Positions 56,019-64,000 of a stretch of 64,000 nucleotides of DNA are shown one piece after another. The notes below the pieces were generated by a model. It worked only from the letters and a program-made list of their open reading frames with translations, was not told the origin of the DNA and made no database searches. Each line of letters starts with the position of its first letter. Position 1 is the first letter of the stretch. Both the position numbers and the translations under genes were made by a program. The DNA comes from Aureobasidium sp. EXF-3400 (Eukaryota; Ascomycota; Dothideomycetes; Dothideales; Saccotheciaceae): contig SWBL01000110.1 in NCBI GenBank assembly GCA_024195585.1, positions 80,278 through 144,277 on the forward strand. Direction: 5' to 3'.

Positions 56019-58164
56019 TGCCTATAAGTACAGCAGCGCATGCGATATATAGCGTGGGTTAAGCGATGAGTCAAAGGACGTCAGCAGGACGAGAGCGTGC
56101 TGTGTCGGTTGTTTGAGCGGATTAATGCGATTGAGCCAATAAGCTTGCGATGAATGCGATGACAGGTCAGGGTTGATGGGAGCCAGTCGAGTCGTGGTGG
56201 ATTGGGGATGCGACCGAGTTGCGACGAAGCTTCGAGGGGCAGATGGAGGTTGAGGGCGATGCCGAGAGCGACCGAACTGCGCTGCGCCGGTTTGCGTCCG
56301 ATGCGTGCTGCGACACGAGGCTGAGCGGACAGACGATCCCGAACGAAGACAGCCAGGAGAAGGTGACCGATCAAGGGCGGGCGCAAGGTGTCGGGAAGGC
56401 GAGCGAGCGAGCAGCACGGCGACAGCGACGGTCGGGGAAGATGAGAGAGATGGAGGAAGGGCTGGGAAGTGTGGAGTCGAGAGGAGAGTGCGCGCCGATA
56501 AGGCAGTTCACATCCTTGCGAACACGGCAATGGCTGGAAGTAAGACTAGCAAGCCTTAGTGTACCGCCTGTCGCGCCATCATTGACACCTCGTCCATCTC
56601 AATGGCACCACAAAGGCCTGCATACTACGCACAACCTGCCACAACGAAGCTGCTGGTTTAGCCTCAGCCTGTGGAACACAACGAACCGCATCCGCCCAAC
56701 ATAATCTCGTCACAGCTGCTCTCCGACTGCAGAGCATATGACAACTGCGATTCTGCGTATGAACTCTAATTCCCGGAGGCAGCATCCCTCGAACCTTGTC
56801 CGCCCTCCTCTTGGCTCTGGTTGGCCAAAACCGCGGTCCAGGGACATGGTGAGATGGATTCGCCCCGGATCTCCTTTTGAGATGAGCAATCAATCTTTCA
56901 TGATGACCGTTTCTGCTTGACAGTTCGACGACTCCTGGTTGAGACCTTTTGCGAGTCCAACCCGAGTCTTGTCTCAACGCAATCGAGTCTCGTTTCAGGG
57001 GTCGAGGCAGAAAAAAGTCGCGGCTGTCGTCAATGGCACGGCCCATGTTCTTCCAACCTGGTAGGCCGTCAGCGTGCATGAACTCTGAACCTCTACTTCC
57101 GCCGACCACTCAGCTCTCCAACAAATATATCGTCGGTTGGCTTCGGCTTCGCGATCTGGATCAATCTGTTGATATCTATTAATCAATTCAGCGGCTATAA
57201 CAGCACGAGTTGTCAATGTCATGCTCGGACTTGCTACCAAGGACCGACCCAAGACCGTGGTTCCTTACGCGAGCTTTTTCTGGGGATGACCCAGTGGCTT
57301 TTTACACGTGCGGTCGGAATTTGAAATGTGATTGAGCGGACATTTGCATCGCAGTAATACATGATAATGTACAACATGTAGATTGCAACCGCCACCAACA
57401 ACACATACACATTCATGACTGACTATCAGGCAGCACAGCGCACGACAGCAACACTTAGATTAGCCATAACGGTGTCCTGTTTGGTGGTACAAGATGGAAG
57501 CCTACCGGACTTCCGGATCAAGCGAAGTGTTGTACTCAACTGGGCATCAATCACAGACGACTCGACACAAAGCATCGTCTTGCTGTGAACTCTATCGGTA
57601 ACCAACATCACTGGCATAGATCATGAAGTGCCTCGTTTTGCGAGCAAATTATCCGACTACAAGTCCATTCGTTGCCCATAGACAAACAACTCGGCCGACA
57701 AGCTCTTGGCTGGTCACCGTCCTCATTGGACGCTCGGCAGTATTGCAACAGCGGCTTGACATTGATGCGCCCTGATCAAGGCGATCTGGATCACGTTGCG
57801 GTATGGCAAGCCAATGGAGAAGAGGCGCGTTTTATTGAACAAAGCATCTGGATAACCCGCTAAGTAGTCTGCCATTAGCAGGCCATGTGGCTTGAGGATA
57901 CATGCAGTGCACTGAATGAGTACCGGAGGTCAAATAGAATGCTTGGATGTTTGATTGCATAGACTCCGCCGGAAGACTCTCCGCAATTGAGGATCATAAA
58001 TCCTCGGCCGCAACGATTTTGCAGAGGCAAGAAAATAGTGGACACAGGTAGGTGGGTATTGGTAAATGTTCATGATTCGTGAATAGCTCTAGCTAGTGCG
58101 ATCTGGCAGACTTTTGGTAGTCAGCTCTTGATCAAGATATAGCTAGAGAACAAGGGTGTCATAC
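56019..58164. other. 2.1-kb intergenic region
   Basis: The part next to the Whi3-like gene (56040-56500) is GC-rich and purine-rich and probably holds a long leader and promoter. Frames here have no motif and no convincing start. The part 57400-58160 is AT-richer and has nothing I recognise. Confidence 0.45.
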
Positions 58165-58548
58165 CTACTCTTCTGATTCCTTCGAATCCTTCGAGTCTTC
58201 GGCGGATGATGGTGGTGCTTGAAGAGTAGCTTCCAGAATATCCTTTGCTCCATGAAGGCTGATGAGAGAGAGGATGGCCTTGCAGTTCTCGCCAGTGAGA
58301 ACTGTGGTCTTGGGGAAAAGCTTGCTGTCCCTTCCTTCGGCTGCCCAGCGGACCTTTATTTCGGTCACCTTTTCAGGCTCGCCCTTCTTCTTGTATTTAG
58401 CCAGAGCCTCGGCGCAGTTGACTGACGAGGAAGCAAGTTCCTGGATGCGATCGCTCAGGTTTTTGATGCCCAGCCCGGCATTGATGAGCATGACCTCGTG
58501 CCTCGACGAGTTGCCGATTGTAAAGACGATGGGAAATTCTTGAGCCAT
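58165..58548 (-). CDS. Small uncharacterised protein (127 aa)
   Basis: A single exon starts with MAQEFPIVFTIGNSSRHEVML. I do not recognise a family. The first 110 residues look folded: alternating hydrophobic strands (PIVFTIGNSS, TEIKVRWAAEG), a helix with LSDRIQELASSSVNCAEALAKYK, and a helical LTGENCKAILSLISLHGAKDILEATL. The last about 18 residues are an acidic Ser/Glu tail. No signal peptide, membrane segment or metal site is seen. Coding status is supported by composition and a good start context (ACAACATGGC on the coding strand). Confidence 0.7.
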   Translation of the reverse strand: MAQEFPIVFTIGNSSRHEVMLINAGLGIKNLSDRIQELASSSVNCAEALAKYKKKGEPEKVTEIKVRWAAEGRDSKLFPKTTVLTGENCKAILSLISLHGAKDILEATLQAPPSSAEDSKDSKESEE

Positions 58549-59272
58549 GTTGTCGAAGTGAAGTTTGAAAGATGGGAAGTGTTCACAACAGCATAGCAGG
58601 GAAGGGAAACGAGTTATATCTTGAGTGGTTGTTGATCACGCACCTCGACATCCCTGTAACACCGCTGACGTATGAAGGCATGCTGAGCCTGCTTTCTGCA
58701 TGTCGAAACCGGTCCCACCTTGCGTTCTCCGCGCAGACAGTGCAAGCTTCCAACACTGAGCTTCTGAACGACCATTTCAAGACATGATGAGAGTGTCATA
58801 AGTGAGAAGATTTGGGCAAAGAAAAAATGGTGGTCCGGTATACGAGTACCTTGTGTTTTCATAATATTCATAGTCAAGACGTAGCTTTCATCGAAGAAGG
58901 AAGAACTCGGGTTACATCTGACAGTACATGTTCGTGCTTACTTTAGAGCATTTCATGTTTGGCGGCACACGAGTTGACTTTCCATCAAAATGGCATTTTA
59001 AGCTGGAACAGTTCAAGATGAGTCGTGCATGTGAAAGTCGGCCTTGAACCCTTGACAGGCTCGGAGCTGCAACGGTTGCCAAGCAAGTCTGACGAGATGT
59101 AAACCATCGCTGTCAAGCAACTCGACCTAGCAACATCGCAAACCCCGAGCATTCGAGATTTGTGCTCCGTGTTCGCAGAAGCCTTATTCATCCACGATCT
59201 TTGTTGACCGACCGTCAATTCCACGAATCACCTTCAATTCAACACTCGGTCTCCGACACATCCACAGTCAGC
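58549..59272. other. Divergent promoter region between the small orphan gene and YRA1
   Basis: No gene was seen. Both genes should share promoter sequence here. The 100 bp upstream of YRA1 are C/A-rich, as in many fungal leaders. Confidence 0.45.
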
Positions 59273-60749
59273 ATGGACCGAAGCCTCGACGAGATTCTTG
59301 AGGAACGCCAGGTTCGTCAGCATCGACTTTGTCAATTCAGCTCTGTTCTGACATACAATAGAGCACCCGTGGTGGACGCCGCGGTGGGCGTGGCCGTTCT
59401 GATCGCGACGGTGGCCGTGGACCTCGACGAGACTACGCTGAACGCGAGCGCGACTATCCCAGAGACGGCGTCAAAAAGGTCTGTATCCTAGCCGAGACAA
59501 GCTTGTACCAACCCAGACTAACTCTTGGACTCCACAGGTTCTCCTTCCTTCCTCGTGCTTCAGTCATTAGATCGACATCAATCAACATGCATCGACAAAC
59601 ACCAACCCTACATTCGATCCGCTGACCGTAATCTCAATCAGTCATTCCCTAGAGAAGACGCCAGAAACATTGATCGGTGAGCCCTTGCGTATCTCACACT
59701 TCCACTTGCACCATACTGACCTTTGTCACAGTGACTGGGTCCACGACAAGTTCGAAGACGATGACTGTTAGTTTCACACCATCACACAACCGACCACATT
59801 CTGATCCAAGAATAGCCCGCCGCCCTGCTAGAGGCTCGCGCAATGATCGTTACGATAGAGAACCTGCAAGAGATGCGTGCGTATTACCTCCTACAACTTC
59901 TTCAGCAACCAACACTAAACATGCCTACAGCTCCGGCTCTGTCTCCGTCCGTGTTGAGAACATCCATTACGACATCCAGGAGCCAGACTTGAGAGTATGT
60001 TGTTGTTATGCTCATGCCTCAGTAGGCGCCTTTGCTGACCCCGAACTCTAAAGGAGTTGTTTGAGGGTATTGGACCTGTCGAGTCACTACGCCTACTTTA
60101 CGACCGCCACGACCGCTCGCAAGGTGTTGCATACGTCGTCTACCCCAGTGAAAACCTCGCCAAACGCGCCTGCCGCCAATTCGACGGCCAGAATGCTATG
60201 GGCCAACCCATCTACCTGACTATTCAAGAAGCCGCCCGCCCGGCTCGCAACCCATTTGACAATGTCGAAAAACCTTCCCGCAGTCTGTTCGAGCGTATCG
60301 ACAGCCGCCGCAGTGCTAGTCCCAACTCGCGCAACGTCGATCGCTACGTACCCCCTGGCGGTAGAGGCCCCCGCTCGCGCAGTCCCCGTCGTGACGGTCG
60401 TGGCGCTCCTCGTGAGACTGGACGCCGTCCTGGTGCTCGTCGTGAGAACACTGATCGCCGTGGAGGTGGTCGCGAACGTGGTGACAGACGTGGTCCTGGA
60501 CCGAAGAAGGAGAATGACGGAAGACCTATGGTACAGGGACGCCCGAGAAAGACAGCCGAAGAGCTTGACGCTGAGATGGACGACTATTGGGGTGGTGGCT
60601 CTGCTGCCAATGAAGGTAGTGCTGTTGCATCTGGTGAGAACGAGCCTGGCCGCGAGCCTCAAGTTTCCACAATTGCTGGAGGAGAGAACAACAACATGGG
60701 CACCACATCCACAGCTCCGGAAGACGACATTGACCTTATGGTCGAGTAG
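59273..60749 (+). CDS. yra1: mRNA export adaptor Yra1/ALYREF family
   Basis: Seven exons fit: 59273-59311, 59362-59478, 59642-59676, 59732-59766, 59816-59876, 59931-59994 and 60054-60749, encoding 348 residues. The N-terminus MDRSLDEILEERQ is the helicase-binding (Sub2/UAP56) box, followed by an RGG-rich part (TRGGRRGGRGRSDRDGG). An RRM spans about 97-178 (VSVRVENIHYDI, then LRLLYDRHDRSQGVAYVVY). A long RG/RS-rich region leads to the C-terminal box AEELDAEMDDYWGG. Yra1 couples mRNP packaging to export through Mex67. The second intron (59479-59641, 163 bp) is longer than the others and has a second acceptor at 59563 that also keeps frame, adding 26 codons. Confidence 0.9.
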
Positions 60750-61556
60750 AAGGATATTTTGATCACGAAAAGTCAATGATGAATCTCTCCTCTCGTTACA
60801 CAATGGCACATGCATCACATGCAAAAGGACGGATGGGAAAAAGAAGATTGGAAAAACCATCTGGAGTTTTCTATGGCTTGTATCTTTAGAATTTCATGTC
60901 AATCAACCACCTCTCAAAGAAAAACTTGCGCATGAGAAACGCTCAAGAACTCTCTACCCTCAATGTTTCCATAACCAAACCCTTTTCATCTTCAAGGTTA
61001 AAGCTGAAGAACGTGCTCTAGTTGCTGGGACAGTTCCGAAAAGGCCTTAACAATCTTGGTGACCAGAGCAGTGTCTGATTGTTAATCGAACGGCTTCATT
61101 ACTTGATTGTATGAGTTACGGTCATGGCGTGTAGAGTGCTAATCAAGTTTCAATCATGGAAGAAGGTGTTTTGGGTTCTGTTAATACCTCTTTAGCCGCA
61201 ATCAGCCACCTTCCTGGATTATCTCTGTCTCGTGTCCGTGGGTACTTGATACAGCTTTGTCTTCTGGCTCTCGCTCCTAAATTCCTGGTGGAACAATATC
61301 CTGCTCCTCCCAACGCTAATACTGACGAAAGCTCTTTCGTATCGGAGTATCCTAGGTCCTGCTCTTGTATCCTCTAGTGATGCTCCGTAGTTGAATCGAC
61401 AATAAGTGTCCTCAGGCAGAGTTACCCATCCTACATCAAGGATAGTTTGCTGCCCAGAGCGTGGTGAGCATGTGCGAATGTATTGGGTACCTTCTTTTTG
61501 GTTCCTTGCTGTGTGTGATCTTCAAGCTCAGGCTGTGTGTCTGTTCCCAGCTGTAT
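60750..61556. other. Convergent intergenic region
   Basis: This lies between the stops of YRA1 (plus) and STRAP (minus), so it should hold 3' UTRs. A plus-strand frame at 61156-61377 has no motif. Nothing else was seen. Confidence 0.45.
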
Positions 61557-62680
61557 CTATCGCCACAAACCGTAAGACTCGTTCGTGGCCTTCCACAACT
61601 TGATGGTGCCGTCTTCACTGCCAGTAGCGTAGAGCTTACCGTCCGGAGAGAATGCGCTCGTCCAAACAGGGCCGTGGTGACCCTTGCGTGTTTCTATCGT
61701 GTTATTAGCAACTCTCGCAGCAGCAGCTGATTTCGAAGCCACTTACCAATCTCAGCACCAGAGTCGAGATCCCATACACGCACAAAGGTATCTCTAGGAC
61801 TGCCGGTCACGAAACGACGCTGACTTCCACACACAGCTACACTAGCAATCTCCTGGTCCAAAGTCTTGGAGTCAAGCAAAGCACCAGGACGTGCGCCGTC
61901 GAAGAAGTAAACAGTCTTTCCAGCTGCGACACTAAGAGTGCCGTTCGCAGAGCCATCCAGGATGCTAGAGTTGAGTTCGCAGGAACCAATAGTTCCCTCA
62001 ACCTCATGTGTCGCGATAGCAGAGCGTGATCGCAAGTCCCACCAGCGCAACTTCTTGTCGTCGCAAGCCGTGGTCAGCACATTAGGGCTTGCGGCTGACC
62101 ACACAATGCTCTTGATTGTCTGGCCGTGCTCGCCAGCACCGACCTCGTAACACTCGTCGCCAGAAGAGGCACCACCCGCAGCACCTGCGCGCGTCAGGTC
62201 CCAGATACGCAACTTCTTTTCCATGCCGCCGGTGGCTAGGTTGGTGGGTCTATCTTGCAGAGCAGGGAAAGCAACGGCGCGGACGATGTGGTTGTGCTGC
62301 AGAGTATGCAGTTGCTCGCCAGTAAAGGTATCCCAGACCTTTGCGCTGAAGTCGGCCGAGCCAGTGGCAGCAAGAGAACCGTCTGCGGAGACACGAGCAG
62401 ACCATACGGCGCCTTTGTGACCAACAAAGGTACCGATCCAGTCGCCAGTCAGACCATCACGAAGCATTGGGTTGTTGTCTTTGCATGCCGAGATCAGGTA
62501 GTACTGGGGTTGCGACGAGGATGCAGAAGCCGGACTCAAGGCTGAGAAGGAGATGTGGGTGATAGGACGAGAGTGGCCATGGCAGGTCAGAGGGACTACT
62601 TTGCTGGTTTCTAGGTGGCTCGCCGGTCAGTGGTTGGAAGGGGAGGCTGGACTGGCGCTGGACGCAGTACCTGTAGCCAT
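61557..62680 (-). CDS. STRAP-like WD40 repeat protein
   Basis: Three exons fit: 62671-62680, 61747-62610 and 61557-61693, with introns of 60 and 53 bp, encoding 336 residues. The start [20 protein letters not shown] is restored only after splicing of a 10-nt first exon. WD40 repeats are clear: [22 protein letters not shown], then [10 protein letters not shown], then [27 protein letters not shown] and [23 protein letters not shown] is characteristic of STRAP/unrip, which acts with SMN complexes in animals and as a scaffold in fungi. Its exact role here is not known. Confidence 0.9.
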
Positions 62681-63109
62681 TGATGCGAGATGTTGGAATA
62701 CAGAGTAGCGAAGAAGGGGAAGATAACAGCTGCTCGATAGCACGTCGGATCAGGAGGTGCAGAAGGTGATGAGTAGAGAAGTAGAGGAAGCGAAGCAGTC
62801 CTTTAACGAAGATTTGAAACAACGAGCGGTTTGAAGAGGGGTATATTGGTCTAAGCAAACAACAGGGTAATGGCGATCGAGGCCGGAAGCAACAAGAGAT
62901 ATGCGACGAAGTGAAACTGGAAAAAGGCTCGGGTCTTTGAGTGTGCAAGGAGAGAGATGGTGAAAGGTCATCTCTTTCGTGATGCAGGGCCACCACCTGC
63001 ACCGCGGGGTTGACACGAGAAGCTGCCCGCCTCCAAACGTTCCAAGTCCATCGAATCAGGAACATCTGAAGCTACCTACATATCAGAACAACTCCATATC
63101 AGTCCGATC
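62681..63109. other. Divergent promoter between STRAP and the TMEM256-like gene
   Basis: No gene was seen in this 429-bp region between the two start codons. It should contain both promoters and leaders. Confidence 0.45.
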
Positions 63110-63532
63110 ATGTTTTGGACTCTGGGCTCTATCTACGGCGCCACTGCCGTCGCCTTTGGTGCTTTTGGCGCCCATGGTCTGAAGAAGAAGATCTCAGATC
63201 CCTCCAAGATCGCCGCTTGGAACACTGCTGCTCATTATCAAGTAAGAACTCTATTATAGCATATCTTCGAGTCCAAGACTGACACATTACAGCTTGTACA
63301 CTCTGGCATGATTCTTCTGACCGCCGCTGTCGCCCCCAAGAACAAGGTCGCTGCCGGCCTCTTCGCGGCAGGTATCACATGCTTTAGCGGATCCATCTAT
63401 CTACTCACACTTGATCCTCAAAGATTCAAGGCTCTCGGTCCTGTCACCCCAATTGGAGGTCTCTTCCTTATTGGTGGTTGGGCTGCTCTCGCAATAGGAT
63501 CTCGCGGCAAGTTCTTGCCCAAGACCGCATAA
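63110..63532 (+). CDS. TMEM256/DUF423 family small membrane protein
   Basis: Two exons, 63110-63241 and 63293-63532, with a 51-bp intron, encode 123 residues. MFWTLGSIYGATAVAFGAFGAHGLKKK is the typical DUF423 start, with the GAFGAHGL motif. WNTAAHYQLVHSGMILL follows, also conserved. Four hydrophobic helices are visible, including FAAGITCFSGSIYLLTL and PIGGLFLIGGWAALAI. The family is found in bacteria (YgdD) and in mitochondria-bearing eukaryotes; its function is unknown. Confidence 0.93.
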
Positions 63533-63819
63533 AGTCAAAAGTATGAGGTTTGAGATGCCTCATGACATTCATAGACCTTACTTAGTCAAGGCATTCGTAC
63601 ACATGAAGTTTTATGTATTATATTCTCCTCTCATCACTAGAATATGAAGTTCGGTTACTGCAACGAAGAGACTTTTTGTCTAGATTTCTCTGAAGATGAT
63701 GAAAAACTGTTCAGGCGCGCAAAATCCCTTCGAATTTGCCTATTGCTACATACGAATCTCAGATGCGGCGCGCATGGCGCAAGAGAAATCGCTCGAAAGA
63801 TACACAGACACCGACCCGC

Positions 63820-64000
63820 TTACATGTCCTCAGAGGCGGTGGCACCAGTGATAATCTCGACCAGCTCACCGGTAATGGCAGCCTGTCTGGTACGGTTGTA
63901 CAGAATCTGGAATCTGTTGATCATGTCACCAGCGTTCTTGGAGGCGTTGTCCATGGCGTTGCGGCGAGCAGACTGCTCACAGGCGTGGCCCTCGGCAAGA
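63820..64000 (-). CDS. atp3: ATP synthase F1 gamma subunit, C-terminal fragment
   Basis: The minus frame enters from the right edge and ends at TAA 63820-63822. The last 59 residues include [19 protein letters not shown], then [17 protein letters not shown] and [12 protein letters not shown], the highly conserved C-terminal helix of the gamma rotor subunit of mitochondrial F1F0 ATP synthase. The N-terminal part lies outside the window. Confidence 0.95.
   Translation of the reverse strand, partial: LAEGHACEQSARRNAMDNASKNAGDMINRFQILYNRTRQAAITGELVEIITGATASEDM

Noticed and set aside
56219..57109. Two overlapping long frames upstream of the Whi3-like gene
   Set aside because: They have no homologous motif, lie in GC-biased leader sequence and partly lack ATG starts.
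60093..60860. A 255-codon open frame on the minus strand
   Set aside because: It is antisense to the RG-rich exon of YRA1; the openness follows from the biased codons of that exon.
1..64000. CRISPR arrays, insertion sequences or viral elements
   Set aside because: No spaced repeats, terminal inverted repeats, integrase or transposase motifs were seen. The sequence is eukaryotic nuclear DNA.

Overview
The window is nuclear DNA of a filamentous ascomycete (Pezizomycotina). It has many short spliced genes on both strands, introns mostly of 47-64 bp with GTAAGT-like donors and CTAAC-like branch points, and genes separated by 0.2-2.8 kb with no operons. Typical filamentous-ascomycete families are present: Dsc2, a pisatin-demethylase-like P450, a Whi3-like RNA-binding protein, and Hop1 with a PHD finger. 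The protein style fits a Dothideomycete, but I cannot fix the genus. Twenty-four spliced or intact protein-coding genes, two genes cut by the window edges and one tRNA can be supported. Exon boundaries were read by eye from splice signals and frame continuity.

Layout: 1-7.4 kb, all minus: a centrosomin-motif protein cut by the left edge, a Dsc2-like Golgi E3 ligase subunit, and the F-box/WD40 protein Cdc4. 8.4-15.4 kb: a YTH-domain RNA-binding protein (minus) divergent from the meiotic HORMA protein Hop1 (plus). 16.6-20 kb: an orphan Ser-rich protein, a possible decayed gene and an intron-containing tRNA-Ile. 20.4-27.3 kb: an MFS exporter, a cytochrome P450, a glutathione S-transferase and an acyl-CoA-binding protein. 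The first three look like a small detoxification neighbourhood, with a degenerate reading frame between the MFS and the P450. 27.5-33.6 kb, minus: Tdp1, an SDR reductase and a B-type cyclin.

36.4-43.2 kb, plus: a Zn2Cys6 regulator with its zinc cluster near the C-terminus, the vacuolar GTPase Ypt7/Rab7 and a CorA-type Mg2+ transporter. 45.3-47.3 kb: a sugar transporter with one intron whose donor reads GA instead of GT. 47.7-49.2 kb: a DsbA-like thioredoxin-fold protein that may carry an extra N-terminal part. 49.3-53.2 kb: a MutL homologue (Mlh2/PMS1-like) and a mitochondrial ribosome recycling factor. 54.2-60.7 kb: the Whi3-like protein, a small orphan and the mRNA export factor Yra1. 61.5-64 kb: the WD40 protein STRAP, a TMEM256/DUF423 membrane protein, and the C-terminal end of ATP synthase gamma at the right edge.

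Most genes are housekeeping. Cell-cycle and chromosome functions are frequent (Cdc4, cyclin B, Whi3-like, centrosomin-motif protein, Hop1, Tdp1, MutL), but I see nothing to show that they are co-regulated. I did not find a clear novel system. The strongest leads are the GA donor in the sugar transporter, the detoxification neighbourhood with a decayed neighbour, two in-frame acceptors in the YRA1 intron, and the ambiguous 5' part of the thioredoxin-like gene.
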